Shown here: positions 52,212 through 61,922 of the stretch, piece by piece
Position numbering within the stretch: position 1 is the stretch's first letter
Layout: every line of letters starts with the position of its first letter
Source of the DNA: Aequorivita sp. HC6-5
Lineage (GTDB): Bacteria > Bacteroidota > Bacteroidia > Flavobacteriales > Flavobacteriaceae
DNA length: 64,000 nt
Direction of reading: 5' to 3'
NCBI GenBank assembly: GCA_905182755.1
Contig: CAJJCS010000004.1
Coordinates: 248,001 to 312,000, forward strand
Made by a program: the position numbers and the translations under genes
Notes under the pieces: generated by a model
Databases searched by the model: none
The model's input: only the letters and a program-made list of their open reading frames with translations
What the model was told of the DNA's origin: nothing

Positions 52212-53989
52212 TTATCTTCCTCGCAGCATCCGATATTTCTTTCTAGCCTGGGTAAAGTAAATACTGTCTGCAAAGTCAAAAATAATTTGCTCGTAATACT
52301 GTTTTGCTTTTTGAGGATCTTGTAATTGATGCTCATATAAATTTGCGAGATTGAAATACGCATCATCTGCTAGGATTTCATCTTTATAGACAGCAATTAT
52401 TTTGAGGTAATTGGCCTCGGCTTTTTTGTATTGCCCTGTTTTTTGAAAGAGCTCTGCTTGTTTTAAAAGGGCTTCGTCTTCTATTTTTTCTCCTTTATGG
52501 GTGGTCAAAATTTCTGACAAAACCTCGATGGCCTGAGCATCTTTATTTTGTAGTGCTAAGAAATCTGCCCGGGCATATTTTTTCAAGGCAGTTTGCAAAG
52601 AGTCTTCCAGGGTGTTGTCATGAATCATGAGTGTCATTTTCAGGGCATCATTGGCAATAAGCTGCGTGGTAGATTTACGCAAAACATCTGTCTGGGCTTT
52701 TGCCCAAACAAAATCACCTTTAAAATAACTTGTTCTTGCTACCTTAAATCTAGGCTTCTTGCGCCAAGACGTCACTTTTAACTTTGTTTTGGATTTGAGA
52801 ATAATAAATAAGCGCTCTATTAAATTTCTCGTCAAAGACCAAGATATCTGCCAATTCCATCTTAACTAAAGATTCTTGATATGGGTTTAGCTGTTTTTTT
52901 ATGAGTTTTTTTAGATTGGCAGTGGCCAGGGGGACCTCCTTGGCAGTAAAAGCCAAAAAGTGATTGTAGTCTATTTGAAGTAAATAGGTCTGGCCCGCCA
53001 TGCCCGTATTGATCTAGCAGGGTTTCAAACTGCTGGGCTATTTTTTTATAGTCTTTTTCTTGGGCGGTGGCTAAGCTAATTTTCATAAGGTATTGATGCC
53101 CTTGTAGCTTTGCGCTTGGTGTTGCAGATTTTTCAATTAAAAAATTAATAATCTGCTCTGCATTGAGATAGTCTTTTTCTTCCAAGGTAATTATGGCAAG
53201 ATCAACAATGGCGGTTAGGTCTTGATCTCCCATTCTTTTATAAATGGCTTTTTCTTGGGTAAATGCTTTGTTAAATTCTTTTTGCTGAATAAACAACCAG
53301 CTTAAAAGCTCATTGTAAAGAACATCTGGTCCTTGTTGTAATTTTTTCAGCAGTGTTTTTCTCAGTAAAACATTGGCATTGTTTTGCGGGTCTTGTGTGA
53401 TATACAAACTAAAATTGCGTTGGGCTAAGGGCTTATAACGCTGTTGTAGTTTTACCGCATTGATGTATTTTAAAAACATCTTCTCAAGGGCTCCTTGTTC
53501 TCCGTATATACGGGCAACTTGAATGTTGTAATTTACTGCTGGATTAAGCTCCATGGCTTTTTCATAGGCCATAATTGCCTTGTCTAGTAAACTAAACTGT
53601 TCAAACTTTTTGGCAACAAGCGAGCTGTAATTAGGTTTTTGGGCAACTAATTCAAGGGCTTGGGCGTAGTACTTATTGGCGAGAGAATCTTTTTTTTGTA
53701 GCGAATAATTGTGTCCTAAATCAACCAAATATTGATTTTGACCATTGCGCGTATTTACTTGTTTTTCTAGTAATGCCTGCGCCGCCTGGAAGTTTTCTAG
53801 TTGCTGATGCGCCTCCACAAGCCTGAGCATATACTGGCTTTTGTAGGGTGTTTTTGCGTATAGTTTTTCGTAAATAGAAATAGCCTTTTGATACTCTCCA
53901 CGATCAAAGTAGTTTTCGGCTAAAATTTCGCTTTGCGAAAAAACCGAACTACTGGCAAGAAAAAATAAAAGGATATACAATAACCGCAT
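52212..53989 (-). CDS. Secreted tetratricopeptide-repeat protein (two frameshifts)
   Basis: About 592 residues when breaks near 53000 and 52755 are bridged. A signal peptide (LLFFLASSSVFSQ) is followed by many TPR helices, such as ENYFDRGEYQKAISIYEKLY, KAIMAYEKAMELNPAVNYNI and YKKAEANYLKIIAVYKDEIL, ending in KKYRMLRGR. The three frames join as DQYG/MAGQTYLLQIDYNHFLAF and VLAQEA/RFKVARTSYFKGDF. It is a typical Bacteroidota TPR scaffold, probably periplasmic. I cannot name a partner. Its 3' end is 51 bases before the DUF4286 start, so it may lead that operon. Confidence 0.82.
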
Positions 53990-54025
53990 AGGGTAAAGAT
54001 AGTGTTTTTAGCCTCTTCTATAAAG

Positions 54026-54060
54026 AGAAAAACCACTGCTTAAAAGTAAAACAATGGTTT
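54026..54060 (-). terminator. Intrinsic terminator of serS
   Basis: On the minus strand a stem aaccattg / cagtggtt with one G-T pair (54031-54059) lies 33 bases after the serS stop and is followed by a T-rich tract. Confidence 0.55.
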
Positions 54061-54092
54061 ATGGGTATAAGCTTTTTTTTGTGACAGTTGTG

Positions 54093-55364
54093 TTAGTCTA
54101 TCATGTCAAAACCACAATAGGGTATAAGTACCTCTGGAATTTTAATACCCTGCGGGGTTTGGTAGTTCTCTAGTATACCAGCCAGTACTCTAGGTAAGGC
54201 CATAGAGCTCCCGTTTAGGGTGTGCACTAGTTTATTTTTACCATCTGTGTCTTTAAAACGAAGTTTTAATCTATTTGCCTGAAAGGTTTCAAAATTAGAA
54301 ACAGAACTTACCTCAAGCCATCTGTCTTGGGCTGTTGAGAACACTTCAAAATCATAGGTGATTGCTGCTGCAAAACCAAGATCTCCACCACAAAGGCGTA
54401 AAATTCTAAAGGGGAGTTGCAGCGCTCTTAAAATATCGGCTACATGAGTTACCATATCCTCTAGTGCTTTTGCGCTATTGTCTGGATGCTCGATACGTAC
54501 TATTTCTACCTTGTCAAACTGGTGCAATCTGTTTAGGCCGCGAACATGTGCGCCATAACTTCCAGCTTCTCTTCTAAAGCAAGGCGTGTAACTTGTGCAA
54601 GATATTGGCAAATCTGCCCCTTGGACTAGGTCACCTCTAAACATGTTTGTTACGGGTACCTCTGCCGTTGGTATTAAATAAAGATCATCAACACCTACGT
54701 GATACATCTGGCCTTCTTTGTCTGGCAATTGTCCTGTCCCAAACCCAGAAGCTTCATTTACAAGATGAGGTACTTGGTACTCTGTATAACCTGCAGCTGT
54801 GTTTTTATCAAGAAAATAAGAAATAAGGGCACGTTGCAGGCGGGCTCCTTTTCCTTTATAGACAGGAAATCCTGCGCCGGTAATTTTAACACCCAATTCA
54901 AAGTCTATGATATCGTATTTTTTTGCTAATTCCCAGTGAGCCATAGCACCTTCTGCCAATACAGGAATAGCACCTTCTCTAAGGGTTTGCTCATTGTCAT
55001 TCTCATCTTGGCCAGAGGGAACTAACTCTTGAGGTATGTTGGGGATGGTGTACAGCAGGTCTTGTAGTGTTTTTGAAATACTCTTTAACTGGTCGTCTAA
55101 GGCTTTTGAAGCCTCTTTTAAAGTGCTTGTTTTTTCTTTAAGAGCGTTTGCCCCAGCGGCATTTCCAGATTTGAAAAGAATACCAATTTCTTTAGAAAGG
55201 GAGTTTGATTCTGCTAGGATATCATCTAGTTTTGCCTGGGTAGCACGACGGTTGTCGTCTGCCTCTAGAGCTTGATTAATAACAGGTGTTGCATCCATAC
55301 CTCTTTTTTTTAAGGCTTTGATGAAGGCTTCTTTATGATCTCTAATGCGCTGAACTTGTAACAT
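54093..55364 (-). CDS. serS: Seryl-tRNA synthetase
   Basis: A 423-residue class II synthetase. The N-terminal coiled-coil tRNA-binding arm (about residues 30-105) is followed by the class II motifs: the motif 2 region CFRREAGSYGAHVRGLNRLH, and motif 3 in HTLNGSSMALPRVLAGILEN. The TAEVPVTNMFRGD loop binds serine. It is full length and in one frame. It charges serine, and also selenocysteine tRNA where present. Confidence 0.96.
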   Translation of the reverse strand: MLQVQRIRDHKEAFIKALKKRGMDATPVINQALEADDNRRATQAKLDDILAESNSLSKEIGILFKSGNAAGANALKEKTSTLKEASKALDDQLKSISKTLQDLLYTIPNIPQELVPSGQDENDNEQTLREGAIPVLAEGAMAHWELAKKYDIIDFELGVKITGAGFPVYKGKGARLQRALISYFLDKNTAAGYTEYQVPHLVNEASGFGTGQLPDKEGQMYHVGVDDLYLIPTAEVPVTNMFRGDLVQGADLPISCTSYTPCFRREAGSYGAHVRGLNRLHQFDKVEIVRIEHPDNSAKALEDMVTHVADILRALQLPFRILRLCGGDLGFAAAITYDFEVFSTAQDRWLEVSSVSNFETFQANRLKLRFKDTDGKNKLVHTLNGSSMALPRVLAGILENYQTPQGIKIPEVLIPYCGFDMID

Positions 55365-55386
55365 GTTTCCCTTAATTTTTATAAGG

Positions 55387-55394
55387 CAAAGTTA
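55387..55394 (-). promoter_or_regulatory. Bacteroidota -7 box of serS
   Basis: TAACTTTG on the minus strand matches TAnnTTTG and lies 23 bases before the serS start. Confidence 0.5.
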
Positions 55395-55528
55395 TGGAAT
55401 TTGTAATAATGAAGGCTTTATTGTACTAGAAATTAGCAAGTAGATTTGTTTGACAACAAAAGTAAAGCCCAAAGCACGTTATTGCTAGGGATGTATTGCA
55501 TTGTACTACTTTTTTAAGGGAGAGATCG

Positions 55529-55636
55529 CTAAAAACGTTTTAATAAAAACCCCATAATCACAAGAATAAAAATAACCAGTAGCACTACAGATTGCATGTT
55601 GCGGGCTTTGTCTTTTTTAGAGTTTTTGTTGAGCAT
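55529..55636 (-). CDS. 35-residue single-pass membrane protein
   Basis: A short frame from ATG at 55636 reads MLNKNSKKDKARNMQSVVLL followed by a hydrophobic helix (VIFILVIMGFLL) and a KRF end. A charged N-terminus plus one membrane helix is the usual build of small bacterial membrane proteins. I do not recognise a family. It lies 33 bases after the HTTM gene on the same strand. Confidence 0.5.
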   Translation of the reverse strand: MLNKNSKKDKARNMQSVVLLVIFILVIMGFLLKRF

Positions 55637-55669
55637 GATATGGTTTTAAAACTAAAGTAAATATAGCTA

Positions 55670-57031
55670 TTAATATTTTTCTGCGGGGGTATGCTGCATT
55701 TTTGGGGAAGGCAAGATCCAAAAGTGGTGTTTTAAAGGGGTCCATTTTTGTGACCCTAGATCTATGGTGTCATTTATTAAACGAGCATAAGGCCCGCCAT
55801 TCACACTCACTTTTGTGTCTGCAAACACAGCAACATCAATGCCTTTGGCGGCTTGTATTTGCTTTATTCTTTGGGCCAATTGCCAGATAACATCTGGTTT
55901 TGTACCTACCGTTCTTTGTTGTTTTTTGGTAAGTATCTCCTTGATGTTGTACTTGCTTTTTTCTTGTGTTTTTTTATCTAGCGTGTACATGGTGGTGTAT
56001 CCTGTTTTACTTCTTAGCATCATACGCCAACTAAGGCGGTGCCCTTCTTCTGTCCATAAAACATCATCTTTGATACCTAGGTGCCTAAGAGGCAGCGCTA
56101 TTTGTATTATGAAATATAAGCACAGGATACCGCTAATTATCTTGCTGTAGGGCGGCACTTTAACCTCTCCCAAATCATAGTGCTCTTTTTTTGGGAAAAA
56201 GCGCTGTTGCAAATTTTTGGAAGAGAAAAAGAAAAAGGCAAATGCCAAAGACATGAACGGGAAAATCCCTATTTGAAATACCACAGCATTAAAAAGGTGA
56301 AATACAATAGAGCCGCAAAATGCTATAAAACGGGTTCGTTTGTATAAAAGAAGTGGTACAACGAGCGCGTCAAACAAGATACCAACATAAGCAATACCAT
56401 AATGCACCCATTGTTGCTGTAAAAAAGAGCCAATGAGCCAATAGTCTTTTTTGCCTGTCATAAATAAGCCAGTGACCGTTCCATCCAGCCAGGCTGGGTA
56501 TATTTTTGCAATAGCCGCATAGGTGTAAACAATCCAGACTTGCCCAATAAGCACCAAGATTACCCATCTAGGCATAGATCTAGAGGCTATGCTTGGTTTT
56601 TGTCTTGCATCTATAGAAAACCATTTGTTGGCAGGTAAAAAAACCATGATCCAAGAAAGCAGCAGCATTAAATAATAATGGTTGTTGTAACTGCTTTTTT
56701 GCATTAAATATACCCCGCTCCACATCACAGCAAAACAAAACATACTGAGCCTGTATTTATACCCTAGCATTACTCCAACTCCTAGTATACCCAAACACAT
56801 AAAGTAGAAATACATTCCGTTACCCTCCAGGGGTTGTAGCAACTCAAAACCAATAAAGTTGAATGTAAACTGCGGGTCTATAAGGGTTTTTTTTACCCAG
56901 CCTGTTGCAATGGCTCCAAAGCCCTCGAGGGCAATAAGAAAACCAAATACTACTCTAAAGAGTACTAGCCCAGAATTGTCAATATGTTTAAAAAGGAGCT
57001 TATGCAAGGGGTTGTATATAGTCTCGTGCAA
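55670..57031 (-). CDS. HTTM-domain membrane protein (vitamin K gamma-carboxylase-like)
   Basis: A 453-residue protein with about eight membrane helices in the N-terminal two thirds and a soluble C-terminus. LFRVVFGFLIALEGFGAIAT, SSYNNHYYLMLLLSWIMVFL, TYAAIAKIYPAWLDG and RLSWRMMLRSKTG match the HTTM domain shared with vitamin-K-dependent gamma-glutamyl carboxylase. The bacterial members are of unknown function, and carboxylation activity should not be assumed. It overlaps ribF by 32 bases and is likely co-translated. Confidence 0.85.
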   Translation of the reverse strand: MHETIYNPLHKLLFKHIDNSGLVLFRVVFGFLIALEGFGAIATGWVKKTLIDPQFTFNFIGFELLQPLEGNGMYFYFMCLGILGVGVMLGYKYRLSMFCFAVMWSGVYLMQKSSYNNHYYLMLLLSWIMVFLPANKWFSIDARQKPSIASRSMPRWVILVLIGQVWIVYTYAAIAKIYPAWLDGTVTGLFMTGKKDYWLIGSFLQQQWVHYGIAYVGILFDALVVPLLLYKRTRFIAFCGSIVFHLFNAVVFQIGIFPFMSLAFAFFFFSSKNLQQRFFPKKEHYDLGEVKVPPYSKIISGILCLYFIIQIALPLRHLGIKDDVLWTEEGHRLSWRMMLRSKTGYTTMYTLDKKTQEKSKYNIKEILTKKQQRTVGTKPDVIWQLAQRIKQIQAAKGIDVAVFADTKVSVNGGPYARLINDTIDLGSQKWTPLKHHFWILPSPKMQHTPAEKY

Positions 57032-57932
57032 AGGCTTCGTCTTTTTGGATGGCTTGTTTTAAGCTTTCTAAGTCTTTAAAAGTTGCCTCCTCCCGTATGT
57101 GCTGCAAAAACTGTAGTTGTAGCTCTTTGCCGTAGAGATCTGTGCTTGTGTCTAGAAAAAATGTTTCTATACTCTTTGCCGTTCCTCCTACGGTAGGGTT
57201 GGTTCCTATGCTTGTGATGCCGTAGGTTAGGGTGTTGTTTACTAGGGCCTTTACCACATATACTCCATTTTTGGGTATAAGCTTATAGGTTTGTGGCACA
57301 TGCAAATTGGCGGTAGGGTAGCCAATGGTTCTTCCCAGGGCTTTTCCTTTAGTAACGACGCCTTCTATGGTAAAGGCATAGCCTAGGTATGTATTTGCGG
57401 TATGGATATCTCCCTGGGCCAGGGCTTTTCTAATTTTGGTAGAACTTACAGAAACCTCATCTAGTTGTTGGGCGCTTATTTCTTCTACCTCAAAGCCAAA
57501 TTGTTCTCCGTATTTTTTAAGGTCTTGGATATCTGCATTTCTGTTTCTGCCAAAGCGGTGGTCATAGCCAATAATAATTTTTTTTGCCTTGAGTTGTGTC
57601 ACCAAAATATCCCTTACATATTCAAGGGCAGAGAGTCTTGAAAACTCATAGGTAAAGGGCTCTACCACAAAATAATCTAGGCCAATATCTTCTAGAAGTT
57701 GTTTTTTTTCTGAAAGGGTATTTATAAGCTTGATGTCGCTGTTTTTTTGCAAAACCATCCTTGGGTGAGGGAAAAAAGTAAGCACCGCAGATACGAGCCC
57801 CTGCTCTTTTGCTGCGGCAACCAGGCGCTGCATAATTGCGCGATGGCCAACATGAACACCATCAAAGGTGCCAATAGTGATCACACTTTGGGTATTGCTT
57901 TTAAATTCAGCGGTTGTTGTGAGTTGCTCCAT
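57000..57932 (-). CDS. ribF: Bifunctional riboflavin kinase/FAD synthetase
   Basis: A 310-residue protein. The N-terminal FMN adenylyltransferase domain has SVITIGTFDGVHVGHRAIMQ and IGYDHRFGRNRNAD. The C-terminal riboflavin kinase domain has GRTIGYPTANLHVP and NGVYVVKALVNN. It makes FMN and FAD from riboflavin in the cytoplasm. It begins 6 bases after the pth stop and overlaps the HTTM gene, forming a pth-ribF-HTTM operon. Confidence 0.95.
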   Translation of the reverse strand: MEQLTTTAEFKSNTQSVITIGTFDGVHVGHRAIMQRLVAAAKEQGLVSAVLTFFPHPRMVLQKNSDIKLINTLSEKKQLLEDIGLDYFVVEPFTYEFSRLSALEYVRDILVTQLKAKKIIIGYDHRFGRNRNADIQDLKKYGEQFGFEVEEISAQQLDEVSVSSTKIRKALAQGDIHTANTYLGYAFTIEGVVTKGKALGRTIGYPTANLHVPQTYKLIPKNGVYVVKALVNNTLTYGITSIGTNPTVGGTAKSIETFFLDTSTDLYGKELQLQFLQHIREEATFKDLESLKQAIQKDEAFARDYIQPLA

Positions 57933-57938
57933 CGAGTA

Positions 57939-58628
57939 TTATCCGTTAAAGGTATTCATGGTATTGTCTAGCCCAGCTAGGGCAAAAGATTCTATAGCTT
58001 CAATGCTCTTTGGGATTTGGGTGATAAGGTGAGACTCCTCTTGCGGGGTCCACTCACCTAAAACGTAATCTACTTGTTTGCCCTTAGAGAAGGCATCACT
58101 TATACCAAATCTAAAACGAGGATATTTTCCGGTACTAAGCATCTCTTGGATATCTTTAAGACCATTATGGCCTCCGCTACTTCCTTTGCCTTTTATTCTA
58201 AAGGTTCCAAAGGGTAAGTTGAGGTCATCGGTTACTACCAGCAGGTTTTCTATGGGTATATTTTCTTTCTCCATCCAGTATTTTACTGCCTTGCCACTTA
58301 GATTCATGAAAGTGCTTGGTTTGAGTAATATGAGGGTGCGGCCCTTTTTTTTATGGGTTGTGATGTCTCCAAGTTTTAGGGTTTCCCAAGGAAGATCTGC
58401 TTGTTTTGCCAGGGCATCAAGTACTCTAAAGCCAATGTTATGGCGTGTATTTTTGTAGGTAGGGCCAATATTGCCCAGGCCAGCGATTAAAAATTTTTTC
58501 ATATCCAAGCTCCTATTCTTTGTAGCAGGTGTTTGTGTTTGTAAGGCTGTTTGTTTCTCTATCTCTAAAGATACGTTGTTTGCTGCTGGGTTTTGAAGAC
58601 CCAACAATTTTCTAACAAATGAAAGCAT
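57939..58628 (-). CDS. pth: Peptidyl-tRNA hydrolase
   Basis: The catalytic domain starts at MKKFLIAGLGNIGPTYKNTR, preceded by a variable 42-residue lead from the ATG at 58628 (MLSFVRKLLGLQNP). Translation could instead start at 58502. The catalytic His is in NTRHNIGFRVLD, with KPSTFMNLSGKAVKYWM and GSSGGHNGLKDIQEM following. It frees tRNA from abortive peptidyl-tRNA. It lies between ribF and rplY, separated from rplY by a terminator. Confidence 0.93.
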   Translation of the reverse strand: MLSFVRKLLGLQNPAANNVSLEIEKQTALQTQTPATKNRSLDMKKFLIAGLGNIGPTYKNTRHNIGFRVLDALAKQADLPWETLKLGDITTHKKKGRTLILLKPSTFMNLSGKAVKYWMEKENIPIENLLVVTDDLNLPFGTFRIKGKGSSGGHNGLKDIQEMLSTGKYPRFRFGISDAFSKGKQVDYVLGEWTPQEESHLITQIPKSIEAIESFALAGLDNTMNTFNG

Positions 58629-58647
58629 TGTTTTGTGTTGGTTTTGT

Positions 58648-58685
58648 AAAAATAAAAAAAGCATCCCGAATTAACGGAATGCTTT
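58648..58685 (-). terminator. Intrinsic terminator of rplY
   Basis: On the minus strand the stem aaagcattccg / cgggatgcttt with a TTAATT loop is followed by seven T, then ATTTTT, 23 bases after the rplY stop. Confidence 0.8.
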
Positions 58686-58708
58686 GTATATAATTAACTT
58701 TGTTATGC

Positions 58709-59356
58709 TTACTGAGCAGCAGCGGCCTCTGGAGCAGCAGTACCTTCTGCACCTTCTGCACCTTCTGCACCTTCTTCGCCTTCTTCATCTTCTGTTTCTT
58801 CATCTTCAACAGCAACTCTAGATGTTCTAATCTGGCAAATTACAGTGTTGTCTGTGTGAAGTATTGAGAACGTATCCTCTTTAACAGCAGTGATATACAT
58901 TTTTGCACCAATCTTCATCTCTGTAATATCTGCGTTGATAAAGTCTGGAAGGTTTTTTGGTATTGCCTTAATACGTAACTTACGAGTAACAATACGAAGT
59001 ACACCACCATTTTTAACACCACGAGAACTTCCTGAAACACGAACTGGAATTTCCATCATTACTTCTTTGTCATCAAATATTTGATAGAAGTCAATGTGCA
59101 GGATTCTGTCTGTTACTGGGTGGAATTGAATGTCTTGTAAAATTGCATTTACCTTAACACCGTCTAGCTCAATTACTACAGTATGCACATCTGGTGTGTA
59201 TACTAGTTTATTGAAGGAAAGCTCTGGTGATTGAAAGTGAATTGGCTCGTCTCCTCCGTATACTACGCAAGGAACCATACCAGCATTACGTAAGGCTGCA
59301 GTTGCTTTTTTGCCTACGACTTCTCTTTTTGATCCGTTGATTGTAATTGATTTCAT
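58709..59356 (-). CDS. rplY: 50S ribosomal protein L25/general stress protein Ctc
   Basis: A 215-residue long-form L25. The N-terminal 5S-rRNA-binding domain ([20 protein letters not shown]) is followed by the TL5 C-terminal beta domain ([20 protein letters not shown]). It ends in an acidic, low-complexity tail with [10 protein letters not shown], encoded by a 9-base tandem repeat at about 58741-58775. It binds 5S rRNA. The pairing with prs upstream is common in Bacteroidota. Confidence 0.95.
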   Translation of the reverse strand: MKSITINGSKREVVGKKATAALRNAGMVPCVVYGGDEPIHFQSPELSFNKLVYTPDVHTVVIELDGVKVNAILQDIQFHPVTDRILHIDFYQIFDDKEVMMEIPVRVSGSSRGVKNGGVLRIVTRKLRIKAIPKNLPDFINADITEMKIGAKMYITAVKEDTFSILHTDNTVICQIRTSRVAVEDEETEDEEGEEGAEGAEGAEGTAAPEAAAAQ

Positions 59357-59404
59357 TTTGAAATTTTAATTTATAATATGTTGTTTTCCCGAATTTTCGG
59401 GCTG

Positions 59405-59412
59405 CAAAGATA
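59405..59412 (-). promoter_or_regulatory. Bacteroidota -7 box of rplY
   Basis: TATCTTTG on the minus strand matches TAnnTTTG and lies 49 bases before the rplY start. Confidence 0.5.
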
Positions 59413-59524
59413 AAATTTTATATTGTAAAGTAGTTGCTCTTGGGCACAATTTTGACACAAAGACTTAAAATTGGTGTGCTTTGCTGGGTTTAAGGTTTCA
59501 ATACCCTAAATATTGGTTCTCTAG

Positions 59525-60454
59525 TTACATCAAGAACTTAGAACTTATAGACTCATTTTCATGCACGCTTTTCATGACATCTGCAAATAAAGTGGCGCAG
59601 GTAAGTACTTTAAGTTTCGGACTTTCTTGACCAATAGGAATAGAGTCTGTAACAATAAGCTCCTGTAGTTTTGAGTTTTCAAGACGCTCAAATGCGCTTC
59701 CAGACATAATAGGGTGGGTACAAATAGCACGAACGCTAAGTGCGCCACGTTCTATCATTAAATCTGCAGCTTTGGTAAGGGTTCCTGCGGTATCTACCAT
59801 GTCATCTACCAAGACTACGTTTTTACCTTTCACGTCTCCAATGAGCTCCATGTGGCTAATAACGTTTGCTTTTTCGCGTTGTTTGTAGCAAATTACTACA
59901 TCACTGCTAAGGGCCTTTGAGTACGCGTAGGCTCTTTTACTACCACCCATATCTGGTGATGCAATGGTTAAATTATCAAGCTGTAAGCTTTTTAAATAAG
60001 GTAAGAAAATAGTAGATGCGTATAGATGATCTACTGGTTTTTCGAAAAAACCTTGTATTTGGTCTGCGTGCAAATCCATGGTGATGATACGGGTAGCTCC
60101 TGCAGTTTCTAACATTTTTGCAATGAGCTTTGCTGCTATGGGTACACGAGGCTTGTCTTTTCTGTCTTGTCTTGCCCAACCAAAATAAGGTATTACAGCT
60201 GTAATGTGTCTGGCACTTGCGCGTTTTGCAGCATCACACATTAGCAGTAGTTCCATAAGGTTGTCACTACTTGGGTGTGTAGAGCCAATTAAAAACAAAC
60301 GACACCCTCTTACAGATTCTTCAAAACTTGGCTGAAACTCTCCATCACTGTAGGTTGAGGTGATGATATTTCCTAGGGGTAGGCCATAGGCATTTGCAAT
60401 ATCTTTGGCTAGTGATTGGCTTTGTTTACAGGCAAATATCTTTGGTGTTGGCAT
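59525..60454 (-). CDS. prs: Ribose-phosphate pyrophosphokinase
   Basis: A 309-residue PRPP synthetase. It has FGWARQDRKDKPRVPIAAKL, the metal-binding RIITMDLHADQIQGFF, and the PRPP loop VVLVDDMVDTAGTLTKAADL. It makes PRPP from ribose-5-phosphate and ATP for nucleotide, His and Trp synthesis. It is full length, in one frame, and directly upstream of rplY. Confidence 0.96.
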   Translation of the reverse strand: MPTPKIFACKQSQSLAKDIANAYGLPLGNIITSTYSDGEFQPSFEESVRGCRLFLIGSTHPSSDNLMELLLMCDAAKRASARHITAVIPYFGWARQDRKDKPRVPIAAKLIAKMLETAGATRIITMDLHADQIQGFFEKPVDHLYASTIFLPYLKSLQLDNLTIASPDMGGSKRAYAYSKALSSDVVICYKQREKANVISHMELIGDVKGKNVVLVDDMVDTAGTLTKAADLMIERGALSVRAICTHPIMSGSAFERLENSKLQELIVTDSIPIGQESPKLKVLTCATLFADVMKSVHENESISSKFLM

Positions 60455-60474
60455 GGCTCATGTTTTTGTTACAA

Positions 60475-60482
60475 CAAATGTA
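60475..60482 (-). promoter_or_regulatory. Bacteroidota -7 box of prs
   Basis: TACATTTG on the minus strand matches TAnnTTTG and lies 21 bases before the prs start. Confidence 0.45.
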
Positions 60483-60603
60483 AAAGAAAACATTGCAAGA
60501 CATAAAATAAGTTGTGCGGAGTTATTAAGAAAATGTTAAGATTTTTTTTGGGAGTAGAACCCATAACTCTAAATAGGTACAATCGCCAAAGAATTGCTTT
60601 ATG

Positions 60604-60643
60604 AACAAAAACCTCCACCTTTTTTACAAGGTGGAGGTTTTTG
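60604..60643. terminator. Strong intrinsic terminator, probably bidirectional
   Basis: The arms aaaaacctccacctt and aaggtggaggttttt (60607-60643) pair perfectly around a tttaca-like loop, with A and T runs at both ends. It lies just after the T9SS gene stop at 60666 on the minus strand and would also stop plus-strand transcripts. Confidence 0.8.
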
Positions 60644-60665
60644 TGGATTTGGTCGTAGTTGGTTA

Positions 60666-61532
60666 TTATTGTAGCAGCACCTTTTTTGAAAACATAGCAT
60701 TACCTGCTTTTAATTGTACTACATACACGCCCTCTTGCAAGCCCTTGTGTAGAGATGCTTTGAGTTTGTGTCGCGGTTATGTAGTGTTTTTGTATCGCAC
60801 GCTTTTACCCAGCATGTTGTATAGTGATGCGGTTGTTGTATCTAACGAAGCAGCAATTCCTGTAATGGTTATAAAATTTTGGTTGTTTGCTTTGTATATA
60901 GTTACTGTATCTGTATTAAATACATTATTTGTATTTAATACATCTCCTAAAATTTCTGTCGTAAAATGGATTTGAAATCTACCTTCTTCATTTAAATCAC
61001 TTTCCGTAGTTAGCTCAAAATCTTTTCCTATTATTGGAGTAAATGTATTTTCTAATATATCTTCAATGTAAACATTCACGTTCTCTGGTAAGGTGTTTTG
61101 CGAAATATCAATTCTAAAAGTTTGCCCCATAGATTGGTTAATTATTAATGGTACCGATTGATTATACGCTGATACTAATCCCATTGCATTAATTGCAAAG
61201 TTGGTTCCTTGGTTGTCTTCAACTAATCTTGAGCTCAAGGCGGTGTCTTGATCAAAAGCTCCGGCATCATACCCTGGGTCTAAACCTAGTGTAAGACCAT
61301 CTTGAAAGTAAAATTTAGTTTCTGCGGCCTCTATGTTGCCGTTATATAGTTTTATAAATAACGTATATGTTGTTAAAATTGGCGCACTTGTTAAAGATTC
61401 ATTTTCAGAAATTATGTCTGGTGTGGAGCCAAAATTTATGGCGTTTGTGATGATGTTTTCCTCATAATTTTTTGAGTAACAAGTAAAGGAAAAAGTTAAA
61501 GCTAATAAGGAGAGTAAAATAAGGTTTTTCAT
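60666..61532 (-). CDS. Short T9SS-sorted protein related to the large repeat protein (two frameshifts)
   Basis: About 289 residues from the ATG at 61532 (MKNLILLSLLALTFSFTCYS leader). It has a single conserved module (LYNGNIEAAETKFYFQDGLT, GLDPGYDAGAFDQDT, VNVYIEDILENTFTP) followed by a T9SS sorting domain. The first frame stops at 60777 after VRYKNTT. Bridging two small shifts restores TATQTQSIST and GLQEGVYVVQLKAG, ending FSKKVLLQ at 60666. The module and tail align with the C-terminal third of the protein at 1781-4851, without its repeats. It is divergent from a sulfatase. Function is unknown. Confidence 0.75.
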
Positions 61533-61922
61533 GTCATTTTTTTTAGTGTGATTATTTATAGTACAAACATAATCATTTTTCCTACAAACACACACTTAAT
61601 CGTATAATAACTACACTTTAACAGATAAAAAGGCTTTTTTATTGTAGGAAGGAAGTAATTTCTTACAATTTAAACCCCGTTAACACGAAGTTTATCGTTT
61701 AAATGCATTTTTTAAAATTTCCTCATTTTTTCTCATTTTTCTTCCGGTTTTAGATGTTTTTATCGATTTTATTAACTCTTTATCGTATTTTTTAGCATAA
61801 AAAATGTAATAAAACGTCAATTGTTACATCTAGAAGTTATATACCTTATACAGTGAACTGTTAATTTATAATACGTTATTATTGTGTAGCATATTTTATT
61901 AAACCAGTAAATGTTACACTTT
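61533..61922. other. 390-base divergent intergenic region
   Basis: AT-rich spacer between the T9SS gene (minus) and the sulfatase (plus). It contains the minus-strand -7 box at 61564-61571. I see no TAnnTTTG box facing the sulfatase, no RNA gene and no significant repeat. Confidence 0.5.
61564..61571 (-). promoter_or_regulatory. Bacteroidota -7 box of the short T9SS gene
   Basis: TATGTTTG on the minus strand matches TAnnTTTG and lies 32 bases before the start at 61532. It supports that start over the upstream ATG at 61595, which would include the box. Confidence 0.5.

Noticed and set aside
60541-60600. Possible tRNA before prs
   Set aside because: The text gggagtagaacccataactc looks loop-like but no cloverleaf with acceptor and anticodon stems can be formed.
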